Assembly (NCBI RefSeq): GCF_014842075.1
Contig: NZ_JACYVA010000013.1
Span: 1-40,015 of the forward strand
Reading direction: 5' to 3'
Origin: Sphingomonas sp. CFBP 13720
GTDB lineage: Bacteria > Pseudomonadota > Alphaproteobacteria > Sphingomonadales > Sphingomonadaceae
Length of the DNA stretch: 40,015 nt
Below the pieces are notes generated by a model. The model had not been told where the DNA came from. It saw nothing but the letters and a program-made list of their open reading frames with translations, and ran no database searches. Both the position numbers and the translations under genes were made by a program. The first letter of the stretch is position 1. Each line of letters begins with the position of its first letter. Below, one piece after another: positions 8,845-17,708 of the stretch.

Positions 8845-9350
8845 AGCGCCAGCCGCATGATATCGTCCTCGTCCTCATGGTCGCCGACCATGAATACATA
8901 TCGCCCGACGCGTTCGAAGCCGTGCCGTTCGTAAAAGCGCCGTGCGCGGGGATTGTCGATGAATACCGACAGATACAGTTCGTCCGCGCCGCGCGCACGC
9001 GCCGTCACCAGCACCTGTGTTATCATTGCGACCGCGAGGCCGGTGCCGTGCCACGGCGACCGGATATAGAATTGGCGCAACTCGATCGATCGCGGCCCAT
9101 GCGTCACCGGCAGCGACGGCGGTCCCAGCTTGGCAAAGCCCGCCGCCTCGTCCCCGGCCATCGCCAGCAGGACGGCAAAGCGCGGGTCGGCCAGCTCGTC
9201 GACCCAGCGTTCGACCGTATGGTTGCGCAGGAACGCATCCAGATCGGCCGGTGCATAGAGGTGGCCGAACGTCTCGACGAACGTGGCGGCACCAATGGCG
9301 GACAGCGTCGCGGCATCGGTCGGCACGGCGGGGCGTAGCACCGGAGTCAT
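8841..9350 (-). CDS. GNAT family N-acetyltransferase
   Basis: A 169-residue acetyltransferase. The GNAT fold shows as LRPAVPTDAATLSAI (beta1-alpha1), then IELRQFYIRSPWHGTGLAVAMI (about 95-116), whose WHGTGLA forms the acetyl-CoA pyrophosphate loop, and ARRFYERHGFERVGRYVF near the C-terminus. The ATG overlaps the stop of midA as ATGA and its own stop overlaps pgeF, so it is translationally embedded in that operon. The substrate is unknown. GNATs acetylate protein N-termini, antibiotics, amino acids or sugars, and nothing here discriminates. Confidence 0.87.
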   Translation of the reverse strand: MTPVLRPAVPTDAATLSAIGAATFVETFGHLYAPADLDAFLRNHTVERWVDELADPRFAVLLAMAGDEAAGFAKLGPPSLPVTHGPRSIELRQFYIRSPWHGTGLAVAMITQVLVTARARGADELYLSVFIDNPRARRFYERHGFERVGRYVFMVGDHEDEDDIMRLAL

Positions 9351-10384
9351 GCGAACCCCGCCGGCACCGGCCATCCGGGGGCGGTGATCGCGATCGCCTT
9401 GAACAGCGTTCCCATCTGATCGGCTTCGACCAGCCGGTCGCGATCGGTGCGCAGGCCGTCGGCGCGTTCGGGACGGGCCTTCGCCAGCGCCGCCGTGCGC
9501 GCGTCGATGCCCAGCGCGGTCAGCAGCGCCCCCTGATCGACCGGGCCATGCGCCACCGCATCCTCGGCCCGCGCCGCTTCGGCCAGCGTCGCCAGATCGA
9601 CATGCGCGGTCAGATCCTGTTCGCCCGGATCGTCATAGGGATTGACGAAATCATGGCCGCGCACCGCCTGCAGCGTGTCACCGATCGCCGGACCGGCATA
9701 GCCGTAATCGATGACGATCGCGCAGCCGCCCTGCGCCACGATCCGCCGCGCCAGCCCGCGCATGATGGCGACGGCGGCGGGGGCGGTTTCCAGCACCGAC
9801 CCGACGGGCGCGTCTCGCAGGTGCGGCGGGATGATCGGGTCGAAGCCCCGATCGCCGACGATCGGCAGGAACAGCGTGTCCTGACACGCCACCAGCCGTT
9901 CGCGCCACCCGTCCGCCGTTCGGACCAGTTGCCGGATCGGCAGCGCGTCGAAGAATTCGTTCGCGACGACCAGCAGCGCGCCGTCCTCGGGAATGCCGAC
10001 CAGGTCGACCGCCCATTGCGCGTGCGGCACGCGCGCCGCCTGTTGCTCACGCAGCGTCGGCGACGTTTCGACGAAATGGACCGGCGGCGTGCACCCTGCC
10101 GCCGCCATCGATCGCAACGCATCGGCGGCCAGCGTGCCTCGGCCGGGTCCGAATTCGACATAGCGCGCGTCGGGGCGTCCGGCCCGGTCCCACAGGTCGG
10201 CGAGGCCAAGGCCGATCAGCTCGCCGAACATCTGGCTGATTTCGGGCGCGGTGGTGAAATCGCCGCGCGCGCCCAATGGATCGCGCGTCGCGTAATAATG
10301 CGCGTTGGCCGCGCCCATGAACTGCGCGAGGCTGATCGGTCCCGCCAGCGTGATGGCGCGCGCCAGACGGTCGGCAAGGCTCAA
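9347..10384 (-). CDS. class I SAM-dependent methyltransferase, MidA/NDUFAF7 family
   Basis: A 345-residue protein of the DUF185 (Methyltransf_28) family. Family signatures are HYYATRDPLGARGDFTTAPEIS (split here as YYATRDPLGARGDF and TTAPEISQMFGE), the SAM motif VEFGPGRGTLAAD, and VVANEFFDALPIRQ. The mitochondrial relative NDUFAF7 methylates an arginine on a complex I subunit during assembly; the bacterial role is less certain. The start is a TTG at 10384, with GGGGGGA seven bases upstream, and the first residues (MSLADRLARAI) align with the usual start. It begins 16 bases after lgt. Confidence 0.9.
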   Translation of the reverse strand: MSLADRLARAITLAGPISLAQFMGAANAHYYATRDPLGARGDFTTAPEISQMFGELIGLGLADLWDRAGRPDARYVEFGPGRGTLAADALRSMAAAGCTPPVHFVETSPTLREQQAARVPHAQWAVDLVGIPEDGALLVVANEFFDALPIRQLVRTADGWRERLVACQDTLFLPIVGDRGFDPIIPPHLRDAPVGSVLETAPAAVAIMRGLARRIVAQGGCAIVIDYGYAGPAIGDTLQAVRGHDFVNPYDDPGEQDLTAHVDLATLAEAARAEDAVAHGPVDQGALLTALGIDARTAALAKARPERADGLRTDRDRLVEADQMGTLFKAIAITAPGWPVPAGFA

Positions 10385-10400
10385 CGAACGATCCCCCCGG

Positions 10401-11300
10401 TCACGCCACGCTGTCCTTGCCCGCGATCGGTTCGACGCGCACGCGACGGCCCTTCGCGGTCGCGATCAGGTACAGGCCGCCCGCGATCATCGGCAACGTC
10501 AGCCACTGGCCCATGTGCAGCCCGGTGCGCTGCGCGAATTCGACCAGCTGCGAATCGGGTTCGCGCCAGAATTCGATCACGAACCGCGCGACGCCGAACC
10601 CGGCGAGGCCGGTGCCGAGCAGGAAGCCGGGCTTGTACCGCGCATCGGTGCGCCAGAACAGGAACGACAGCAGCAGGAACAGCAGCAATCCTTCGCCCAG
10701 CGCCTCGTACAGCTGGCTGGGGTGGCGCGCGGGATCGATGCCGCCGACGACGGTGCGCGGAAACACGATCGCCCATGGCGCGTCGCTGGGCTTGCCCCAC
10801 AATTCGCCGTTGATGAAGTTGGCGATCCGCCCGAAACACTGGCCGATGGGTGCGACGCACGCGACATAGTCGCAGACGCGCAAGGTGTTCAGCCCGTGCT
10901 TGCGCGCCAGCCACGCGATGCCGAGGATCAGCCCGACCATGCCGCCATGGAACGACATGCCGCCATCCCACAGCCGCAGGATCTTGATCGGATCGGTCAG
11001 CATTTCGGGCGCATAAAACAGGACATAGCCGATGCGGCCGCCCAGAATGATGCCCAGCGTCGCGTAGAAGACGAAATCGTCGGCATGCCGCCGCGCCATC
11101 GGCGCACCCGGCTGATCCAGCAGCTTCAGCAGATACCACCAGCCCGCGAGGATGCCGCCGATATAGGCCAGCGAATACCATTTGAGCTGGAAGAAGCCGA
11201 GGTTCAGCGCGACCGGATCGAGCGGCAGGTCGACATAGCGGATATGGCCGGCGGCCATGCCGACATCCCCGGCGGCGACGGCAAGAGTGGAAAGGATCAA
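10401..11300 (-). CDS. lgt: prolipoprotein diacylglyceryl transferase
   Basis: This inner-membrane enzyme moves diacylglycerol from phosphatidylglycerol to the lipobox cysteine of prolipoproteins. It has about seven transmembrane helices and the Lgt signature [13 protein letters not shown], plus [15 protein letters not shown] and the C-terminal GRRVRVEP. I place the start at the TTG at 11300, giving 299 residues beginning [16 protein letters not shown] lies seven bases upstream of it. An ATG at 11501 would add 67 low-quality residues with a Gly/Arg-rich composition unlike Lgt. It is the first gene of the lgt-midA-GNAT-pgeF operon, and lipoprotein and peptidoglycan roles fit together. Confidence 0.95.
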   Translation of the reverse strand: MILSTLAVAAGDVGMAAGHIRYVDLPLDPVALNLGFFQLKWYSLAYIGGILAGWWYLLKLLDQPGAPMARRHADDFVFYATLGIILGGRIGYVLFYAPEMLTDPIKILRLWDGGMSFHGGMVGLILGIAWLARKHGLNTLRVCDYVACVAPIGQCFGRIANFINGELWGKPSDAPWAIVFPRTVVGGIDPARHPSQLYEALGEGLLLFLLLSFLFWRTDARYKPGFLLGTGLAGFGVARFVIEFWREPDSQLVEFAQRTGLHMGQWLTLPMIAGGLYLIATAKGRRVRVEPIAGKDSVA

Positions 11301-11782
11301 GGCAACGCTCCGGCTGTGTCGCGGCCTGATACCGGGGTTGACGGGGAAGGGAAACCACCGATCCTCCATGGCTTGGGAAGGGGATCGTCGCGAACCGGCG
11401 ATCGACCATCCTGCCGGCCCAGTACCCCCGTCGATCGCGCCAGCCTCCCGTCCATGGTCGTCCCCCGAACCCGGCTGCCGCGCGCGTTGGCGTACGGACA
11501 TCGTCCGACCTCATCCGGGCGGAACAGTCCGGGCGCAGGTGTCGGCCGATCGGCTTCGCTTGGGCGGCGAAGCGGGCAGGCGTCGGGTCGGGCGGACCCC
11601 TCGACGTATCGCTGGCCGGGCGTTCCCGGTCCGGTCGACAATACGCCGACGGCATCGTGTTCCGTTCCGCCCGGATAGCCGGTGGAGTCGGGGGGCGTAC
11701 CTTGCCTAAACTCGTGCGGCCACGCGTTGCGGGACGGACTCACCGGTTTCCCTGCTACCGCAACCGCTCTACACCCCGCGTC
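11301..11782. other. divergent intergenic region, no gene seen
   Basis: It separates the divergent lgt operon and the molybdopterin oxidoreductase, so both promoters should lie here. Long open frames cross it on both strands but are shadows of GC-rich sequence, with no recognisable product. No convincing promoter, hairpin or repeat was found. Confidence 0.5.
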
Positions 11783-14014
11783 ATGGTATCCATCCCTCGC
11801 CCCACGATCCATCGTCGCCAGTTGCTGATCGGCGGCGGGGCCGGCGTCGGGCTGGTCGTCGCATGGGGGCTGTGGCCGCGCCGCTACGGCGTCAACCTCG
11901 CGGTGGCAGAGGGGGAAAGCGTGTTCGGCCCGTATCTGAAGATCGGTGCGGACGGGCAGGTAACGGTCGCGGTGCCGCAATCCGAACATGGGCAGGGCGT
12001 CTATACCGCGTTGCCGCAGATCGTGGCCGACGAACTGGGCGCCGACTGGCGCACCGTCGCGGTAGAGGCCGCGCCGATCAACCCGCTCTATGCCAACCCG
12101 CTGGCCGCCGGCATCCTGTTCGGTGACGCGCTGGCACTGTTGCCGGCATCGACGCGCGCGGCGCATGCGCAGCGGACGGTGCTGATGCTGACCGGTGGGT
12201 CGACGTCGATCCGCCAGTTCGAAGGCGCACTGCGCACGGCGGGCGCGGCGGCGCGGGTGCTGTTGTGCAAGGCGGCGGCGCGTGCATGGGACGGCGACTG
12301 GCGCAGTTGCGGCACCGCCGACGGGTTCGTCGTGATGGGCGACCGGCGCGAACGCTTCGGCGTCCTTGCCGAACGCGCGGCGGCCGAAAGCCTGCCCGGT
12401 GGCGAATTGCCGCTGCGGATGGGCGACGAAAAGCGGCTGACCGGCGAATCGCTGCCCCGCACCGACGCGCCGGCCAAGGTCGACGGCAGCGCGCTGTTCG
12501 CCGCCGATATCCGCCGGCCGGGAATGGTCTTCGCCTCGATCCGGCAGGGGCCGATCGGCGATACCCGGCTGGTCGGCGTGGACATTCCGGCGGCAAGGGC
12601 GATCCCCGGCATCGTCGCGGTGATCGAGAACGACGGCTGGGTCGCGGCGGTCGGTTCGACATGGTGGGCGGCGAACCGCGCGGTCGATGCGATGGCGCCG
12701 CGCTTCGAAACGCACGGGCTGGTCGACGACCGCTCGATCGCCGCCGCGCTGGACGATGCGTTGGCGGGTGAGGGTGCGCGGGTGCACGATGCCGGCGACA
12801 TCGTGGCGGCGTTCGCGGGCGCGCGGACGCAGACCGCGACCTATCGCGTCGGCGCGGCGCTGCATGCCGCGATCGAGCCGACCTGCGCCACCGCCGAATG
12901 GCGCGACGGGCGGCTGACGCTGTGGATGCCGACGCAGGCCCCGGCGCTGGCGCGTGCCGTCGCCGCCCGCGCGCTGGGCATCGGCGAGGATCGGGTGATC
13001 CTGCACCCGACGATCGCGGGCGGATCGTTCGGCGCGAACCTCGACCATCGCGCCGCCGAACAGGTGGCGGTGCTGGCCCGGCGGCTCGACCGGCCGGTGC
13101 AACTGAGCTGGTCGCGTGGCGAGGATTGCCTTGCCGACCGCTATCGCGCACCCGCCGCCGCGCGGATGACCGCGCGGGTCGGGCGCGGCGGCACGATCAC
13201 CGGCTGGCATGCGCGGATCGCCGCGCCGCGCACCGGGCGCGATCTGGCGCGGCGGTTGCTGGGGGACGATATCGCGGCGTCGCTGTCGATGGCGCTGCCC
13301 GGCAGCCGGGGCGACGCGCTGGCGACGGAGGGGGCGGTGCCGGCCTATGGCATCCCGAACGTCGCGGTCGATCATCATCCCGCCGAACTGGGCCTGCCCG
13401 CCGGATGGTGGCGATCGGGCGCGCACAGCTATGCCGCGTTCTTCACCGAATGTTTCCTCGACGAACTGGCCGGGTTCGCCGGGATGGAGGCGCATTCGTT
13501 CCGCATCGCGATGCTGGGCGGCGACGTCCGGCTGGCACGGTGCCTGTCGACCGTGGCGACGATGGGCGGGTGGCAGGGCGGCGTGCCCGGCAGCGCACAG
13601 GGCATCGCGTGCCACCGCATGCGCGGATCGGCGATCGCATGCATGGCAGAAGCGCATATCGGCACCGACCGGCGGGTGAAGGTCGACCGGCTGGTCGTCG
13701 CGGTCGATTGCGGCCGGGTCATCAACCCCGAACTGGTCCGCCAGCAGATCGAGGGCGGGCTGATCTTCGGCATGGCCGCCGCGACCGGCGCATCGACCGG
13801 CTTCGACCAGAACCTGCCGCGCGTGCGGGGGTTCGCCGGGCTGAACCTGCCACGGCTGGCCGACACGCCCGAGATCATGATCGAACTGATCGGGTCGGAT
13901 GCCGATCCGGGCGGGGTCAGCGAACTGGCGGTGCCGGTGGTCGCACCCGCCATCGCCAACGCGCTGCATGCCGCGACGGGCCGGCGCTATCGGTCGTTGC
14001 CGCTGCTCGGGTAG
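11783..14014 (+). CDS. molybdopterin-binding oxidoreductase large subunit (xanthine dehydrogenase / isoquinoline oxidoreductase beta family)
   Basis: A 743-residue protein of the aldehyde/xanthine oxidase superfamily (COG1529), closest in style to the beta subunit IorB. A Tat-like signal is present at the start (HRRQLLIGGGAGVGLVVAW), indicating export with folded cofactor. Features include VPQSEHGQGVYTALPQIVADE (first Moco region), GSFGANLDHRAAEQ, the ADRYRAP region and the C-terminal GGVSELAVPVVAPAIANAL, in which Glu is probably the catalytic base equivalent. The family hydroxylates heterocycles or aldehydes using Mo. The expected [2Fe-2S] partner and cytochrome are absent from both sides, so electrons must pass to a partner encoded elsewhere. 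No Shine-Dalgarno is evident before this ATG. Confidence 0.85.
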   Translation: MVSIPRPTIHRRQLLIGGGAGVGLVVAWGLWPRRYGVNLAVAEGESVFGPYLKIGADGQVTVAVPQSEHGQGVYTALPQIVADELGADWRTVAVEAAPINPLYANPLAAGILFGDALALLPASTRAAHAQRTVLMLTGGSTSIRQFEGALRTAGAAARVLLCKAAARAWDGDWRSCGTADGFVVMGDRRERFGVLAERAAAESLPGGELPLRMGDEKRLTGESLPRTDAPAKVDGSALFAADIRRPGMVFASIRQGPIGDTRLVGVDIPAARAIPGIVAVIENDGWVAAVGSTWWAANRAVDAMAPRFETHGLVDDRSIAAALDDALAGEGARVHDAGDIVAAFAGARTQTATYRVGAALHAAIEPTCATAEWRDGRLTLWMPTQAPALARAVAARALGIGEDRVILHPTIAGGSFGANLDHRAAEQVAVLARRLDRPVQLSWSRGEDCLADRYRAPAAARMTARVGRGGTITGWHARIAAPRTGRDLARRLLGDDIAASLSMALPGSRGDALATEGAVPAYGIPNVAVDHHPAELGLPAGWWRSGAHSYAAFFTECFLDELAGFAGMEAHSFRIAMLGGDVRLARCLSTVATMGGWQGGVPGSAQGIACHRMRGSAIACMAEAHIGTDRRVKVDRLVVAVDCGRVINPELVRQQIEGGLIFGMAAATGASTGFDQNLPRVRGFAGLNLPRLADTPEIMIELIGSDADPGGVSELAVPVVAPAIANALHAATGRRYRSLPLLG

Positions 14015-14023
14015 GTCGGGTCG

Positions 14024-14262
14024 GGTTCACGCGAAGGCGCGAAGAGGCAGCAGAAGGTTGGTTCGCGCGCAGGCGCGGAGGCGCAGAGAAGGGGTGTTCC
14101 CGAAAGCCGATCGCGTATGCGATCCGTCCGGTTCATGACGAAGCAGGATCAGGAGTCTTGCTGCGCGAGACGGTCCGCCAAGCGTATCCCTCTCCGCGCC
14201 TCCGCGCCTCCGCGCGAACCAACCTTTCCTGCTCTTCGCCGCTTCGCGCCGTCGCATGAACC
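14024..14262. repeat. long imperfect inverted repeat
   Basis: Left arm 14024-14094 and right arm 14188-14262 are imperfect reverse complements of roughly 70 bases. Both contain the shared core AAGGTTGGTTCGCGCG followed by GGCGCGGAGGCGC, flanked by GGTTCA(C/T)GCGA. The loop is about 93 bases. Degenerate CGCGGAGGCGCGGAG-type repeats occur widely between genes in proteobacterial chromosomes. The symmetry suggests a mobile-element remnant (MITE-like) or a pair of inverted copies. It lies between the oxidoreductase stop and hemH and could form a strong transcript stem. Confidence 0.75.
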
Positions 14263-14314
14263 TCGATCCAAAACCCGTTTGCCCATTTTCCCGCAACACG
14301 CGTTAAGCGAACAT

Positions 14315-15322
14315 ATGGACCGTCCCGCGACTCACCCCGTCATTCCGCCGCGCCGCATCGGCGTGCTGCTCATGAACCTCGGTACGCCCGACGATCCGTC
14401 GCCCCGTTCGGTGCGGCGATATCTGAAGGAATTCCTGTCCGATCGGCGCGTGGTCGAACTGCCGGCCATCGCGTGGCAGCCGGTATTGCGCGGTATCATA
14501 TTGAATACGCGTCCGAAAAAGTCCGCCCATGCCTATCGACAGGTGTGGAGCGATCGCGGTTCGCCGCTTGCTGCGATCACCCGTGCGCAATCGGATGCGA
14601 TGCAGGGCGCGTTCGGCGAAGGCGTCATGGTCGACTGGGCCATGCGGTACGGCAATCCGTCGATCGCGACGCGGATCGACGCAATGCGCGCCGCCGGGTG
14701 CGACCGCATCCTGCTCGCGCCGCTCTATCCGCAATATTGCGCGGCGACGACCGCCACCGCGAACGACAAGGCATTCGCGCATCTGGCGACGTTGCGCTGG
14801 CAGCCCGCGATCCGCACCCTGCCGCCCTATTACGACGATCCGCTCTATATCGATGCACTGGCTCAGACGCTGCGCGAGGATCTGGATCGGCTGGATTTCG
14901 AACCCGATGCGATCGTCGCCAGTTTTCACGGCATGCCGAAACGAACGCTGGCGCTGGGCGACCCGTATCATTGTCACTGCCAGAAGACCGCGCGGCTGGT
15001 GCAGGAGGCGCTCGGTCGTCCACTGACGGTGGCGTTCCAGTCGCGGTTCGGCCCCGCCAAATGGCTGGGGCCGGCGACCGACGACACGCTGGTCGAACTG
15101 GCGAAGGCGGGCAAGCGACGCATCGCCATCTTCGCGCCGGGCTTTTCCGCTGATTGTCTGGAGACGCTGGAGGAACTGTCGATCCGTGGACGCGAGAGCT
15201 TCATGGAGGCGGGTGGGACCGATTTCGCCTACCTGCCCTGTCTGAACGCAGAGCCGGTCGGCAACAAAATGTTGCGCAATATTATACTGCGCGAACTTGC
15301 GGGCTGGGCCGACGCCGCCTAG
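14315..15322 (+). CDS. hemH: ferrochelatase
   Basis: A 335-residue enzyme that inserts Fe2+ into protoporphyrin IX, the last step of heme synthesis by the protoporphyrin-dependent route. Seen are LLMNLGTPDDP (18-28), LKEFLSDRRVVELP, the PLYPQYCAATTAT segment, the catalytic His205 in SFHGMPKRT, and GFSADCLETLEEL (277-289) with conserved Glu residues. The GDPYHCHCQKTA stretch (Cys220, Cys222) and Cys281 are of the kind seen in bacterial enzymes, some of which bind an [2Fe-2S] cluster. Whether this one does is untested. The phbB-like gene follows 30 bases later and may be co-transcribed. Confidence 0.96.
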   Translation: MDRPATHPVIPPRRIGVLLMNLGTPDDPSPRSVRRYLKEFLSDRRVVELPAIAWQPVLRGIILNTRPKKSAHAYRQVWSDRGSPLAAITRAQSDAMQGAFGEGVMVDWAMRYGNPSIATRIDAMRAAGCDRILLAPLYPQYCAATTATANDKAFAHLATLRWQPAIRTLPPYYDDPLYIDALAQTLREDLDRLDFEPDAIVASFHGMPKRTLALGDPYHCHCQKTARLVQEALGRPLTVAFQSRFGPAKWLGPATDDTLVELAKAGKRRIAIFAPGFSADCLETLEELSIRGRESFMEAGGTDFAYLPCLNAEPVGNKMLRNIILRELAGWADAA

Positions 15323-15352
15323 CAGTAACCAAACGATAACAGGAGAGAATGC

Positions 15353-16075
15353 ATGGCACGGGTAGCGATCGTCACCGGCGGCACGCGCGGCATCGGCGAG
15401 GCGATCAGCCTTGCGTTGCAGGAAGCGGGCGTCACCGTCGCCGCGACCTATGCCGGCAATGATGAAAAGGCGAAGGCGTTCTCCGACCGTACCGGCATCG
15501 CCGCGTTCAAATGGGACGTCGGTGATTTCGCCGCGACCGAAGCGGGCGTGAAGGCGGTCGAGGACGCGATCGGTCCGGTCGATATCGTCGTGAACAATGC
15601 GGGCATCACGCGCGACGGTACGTTGCTGAAGATGACGTGGGAGATGTGGGACGAAGTGATCCGCACCAATCTGGGCGGCTGCTTCAACCTTGCCAAGGCG
15701 ACGTTCCCCGGCATGCGGACCCGCAAATGGGGACGGATCGTCAACATCGGATCGATCAACGGACAGGCGGGCCAGTACGGACAGGTCAACTATGCCGCCG
15801 CCAAATCGGGCATCCATGGTTTCACCAAGGCGCTGGCACAGGAAGGCGCGCGCTTCGGCGTGACCGTCAACGCGATCGCACCGGGCTATATCGACACCGA
15901 CATGGTTGCGGCGGTCCCGGCCGACGTGCTCGAAAAGATCGTGGCGAAAATCCCGGTCGGCCGTCTGGGACAGGCGAGCGAGATCGCACGCGGCGTGACG
16001 TTCCTGTGTTCGGAAGAGGGCGGCTTCGTCACCGGATCGACGCTGAGCATCAACGGCGGGCAGCATATGTACTGA
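15353..16075 (+). CDS. phbB: acetoacetyl-CoA reductase-like SDR
   Basis: A 240-residue short-chain dehydrogenase that most resembles PhbB/PhaB, which reduces acetoacetyl-CoA to (R)-3-hydroxybutyryl-CoA with NADPH for polyhydroxybutyrate synthesis. Present are the cofactor motif GGTRGIG (9-15), NNAG (81-84), Ser134, and the catalytic YAAAK (Tyr147, Lys151). DTDMVAAVPADVLEKI and SINGGQHMY at the C-terminus are characteristic of PhbB. AGGAG lies seven bases upstream. No phaA or phaC is nearby, so the role as a PHB enzyme rests on similarity. It is downstream of hemH in the same direction. Confidence 0.85.
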   Translation: MARVAIVTGGTRGIGEAISLALQEAGVTVAATYAGNDEKAKAFSDRTGIAAFKWDVGDFAATEAGVKAVEDAIGPVDIVVNNAGITRDGTLLKMTWEMWDEVIRTNLGGCFNLAKATFPGMRTRKWGRIVNIGSINGQAGQYGQVNYAAAKSGIHGFTKALAQEGARFGVTVNAIAPGYIDTDMVAAVPADVLEKIVAKIPVGRLGQASEIARGVTFLCSEEGGFVTGSTLSINGGQHMY

Positions 16076-16306
16076 CGGGCGAAGGCGCGGAAGAATGCTT
16101 CCGCGTCGCTGCAAGCGCGAAGCTCGAGCATTGCCCGGCACGGCCGGCGGGTGGCCGAAGCGCCACCCGACCGACGGCGGCTTTGCCGTCGTCACGCCCG
16201 AACGGAGCGCGACCTGTCCGTCATCCCCTGCGGGCGAACGAGCCAATCGGTATCGAAGCACCGGCACCGTCCTTCGACACACCATGTCGACCAGATCGAT
16301 GACCAT
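16076..16306. other. intergenic region after phbB with hairpins
   Basis: The region is convergent: phbB ends on the left and the DUF2809 gene on the right. GCGGAAG-AATG-CTTCCGC at 16087-16104 is a perfect 7-bp stem shortly after the phbB stop, and CGACGGC...GCCGTCG around 16171-16190 is another. Neither is followed by a T-run, so they are weak terminator candidates. No gene is apparent. Confidence 0.4.
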
Positions 16307-17167
16307 TCAGGATGAACGGTTGTCGCGTGGGTTATCCGATCCCGACCGTGCCTGGCGGACCATCAGTATCGCCCTGACGCCGAGCAGCCACGCCGCCAGC
16401 GTCAATCCGTACCCGCTCCACAACAGTTCATAGGTCGGCGGACCGGATGTTATGTCGAACACTGCTTGAGCCGTGAGCCACAGCGCCGCCCCGCCAAGCG
16501 TCGACGACCAGAACCACGACCGCCACGGCCGGTCGCGCCGCCATTCGGTCCATCGCGCGGTCGCCGGACGCCGGCGCAATGCCCACCACGTCATCCCACA
16601 GGCGACGATTCCGAGTACCGCAGCTGTTGGTATTGCTTGGAGCATCGGTATCGCGACGCTGTCGGCGTCCGCAGGCAGTGTGCCCGACGCAAGGACTGCC
16701 GGCCAGTAAACGAGGTTCACTGCAACGAACCCTGCCGGCAACCATAATGTCAGGGACCACAGCGTGGCAGGCGTGATCGTGCCGCCGACCATCCGGCCGG
16801 CGCGAACGGCGCGCATGGCTTCCAACAACAATATCGCCGACAGGCCGATCGCATATGCCGCAATATCGACGGGATCGAACGCGTGGCCGAATATGGTGCG
16901 AAGGACCGGATTGGCCTGCCATCCGAGTTGTTCGGGCATATCCAGCAACTGTGCCGATTCGATCGCGATCGCACCCGTGAACGCGGTCATCGCGGCCACG
17001 CCAGCCGGCAATCGCGTCACCGCCCGCACCGCGCAATACAACAGCATCACCGCCAGCACGTCGCCGCCATGCGGTCGGATCACGTTGTCGTCGACGAACA
17101 GCGCGATGCCGATCTCGACGATCAGCAGCACCGCCGCGCAAGTTGCATATCCCCCATGCCAACGCAT
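16307..17167 (-). CDS. DUF2809-type integral membrane protein
   Basis: A 286-residue protein with about seven to eight hydrophobic segments. The N-terminal part (about 10-130) carries the DUF2809 look, ALFVDDNVIRPHGGDVLAVMLLYCAVR. GGAG upstream of 17167 supports this ATG over one 63 bases earlier, which would add 21 soluble residues. The C-terminal half, with GMTWWALRRRPATARWTEWRRDRPW between helices, is longer than the minimal domain. Function of the family is unknown. It is transcribed away from the glycine-zipper gene's terminator. Confidence 0.7.
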   Translation of the reverse strand: MRWHGGYATCAAVLLIVEIGIALFVDDNVIRPHGGDVLAVMLLYCAVRAVTRLPAGVAAMTAFTGAIAIESAQLLDMPEQLGWQANPVLRTIFGHAFDPVDIAAYAIGLSAILLLEAMRAVRAGRMVGGTITPATLWSLTLWLPAGFVAVNLVYWPAVLASGTLPADADSVAIPMLQAIPTAAVLGIVACGMTWWALRRRPATARWTEWRRDRPWRSWFWSSTLGGAALWLTAQAVFDITSGPPTYELLWSGYGLTLAAWLLGVRAILMVRQARSGSDNPRDNRSS

Positions 17168-17275
17168 CCGCCGCCCTCCGCGATCATCCTGGAACGGCAC
17201 CTCGCAGCCAGCGATGGCCACGACAATCACCGCGCGGAAACATCATCCGGCCTGCACACGCTCTGCACGCATGCG

Positions 17276-17309
17276 AAAAGGGCCGGCTCCCTCATGGGAA
17301 CCGGCCCTT
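17276..17309 (-). terminator. intrinsic terminator of the glycine-zipper gene
   Basis: Arms at 17278-17291 and 17296-17309 form a 14-bp stem (one mismatch) with loop TCAT. On the minus strand the stem is followed by TTTTC, giving a short U-run. It lies about 35 bases downstream of the gene ending at 17343. Confidence 0.75.
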
Positions 17310-17342
17310 CGTACGCCCCGCTACGCACCCGGGAGTGGTGGC

Positions 17343-17708
17343 TCAGCGGCGGCAGTTGCGCGGTGCGTCCGACTTGTCGATCGCGCGGCCGGCCAGTGCG
17401 CCCACGCCACCGCCGAGGATGGTGCCGAGCAGGCGGTTGTTGTTGCCCGCCACCGTGTTGCCGAGCAGGCCGCCGGCCAGCGCGCCGATCACCGTGCCGC
17501 CATCGCCATTCTCGCAGCCGCGATTGGCGCGCTGGCGATACTGGTTCCGATAGCCACGGTCTCCGCGATATTCGCGGTAGCCGCGATCGCCACGATACTG
17601 TTGTTCGTAGCGGTCGCCGCGATAGCTCTGCGCCGAAGCGACGGTGGGGGCGGCGGCAGTCGCGATCGTGGCGAGCGCGGCACCGGCGAGGGTCAGCTTC
17701 TTGAACAT
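17343..17708 (-). CDS. glycine-zipper 2TM-domain envelope protein
   Basis: A 121-residue exported protein. Residues 1-27 are a signal peptide (MFKKLTLAGAALATIATAAA, cleavage after ASAQ region). A Tyr/Arg/Asp repeat follows (30-60), with tandem YRGDR units. The glycine-zipper helix pair spans about 71-108 (GTVIGALAGGLLGNTVAG, LLGTILGGGVGALAGRAI) and should insert in or cross a membrane. AAGGAG lies about eight bases before the ATG. Family members (Rick_17kDa/SlyB-like) are often lipoproteins, but this one has no lipobox Cys; Cys65 and Cys119 could pair. It is divergent from gyrB. Confidence 0.85.
   Translation of the reverse strand: MFKKLTLAGAALATIATAAAPTVASAQSYRGDRYEQQYRGDRGYREYRGDRGYRNQYRQRANRGCENGDGGTVIGALAGGLLGNTVAGNNNRLLGTILGGGVGALAGRAIDKSDAPRNCRR

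Noticed and set aside
11301..11501. Upstream ATG start for lgt at 11501
   Set aside because: The extra 67 residues are low complexity and unlike Lgt, while the TTG at 11300 has a good ribosome binding site.
11297..13969. 890-codon open frame on the minus strand opposite the molybdopterin oxidoreductase
   Set aside because: Composition is typical of a shadow frame; the plus-strand protein has clear family motifs and a Tat-type signal.
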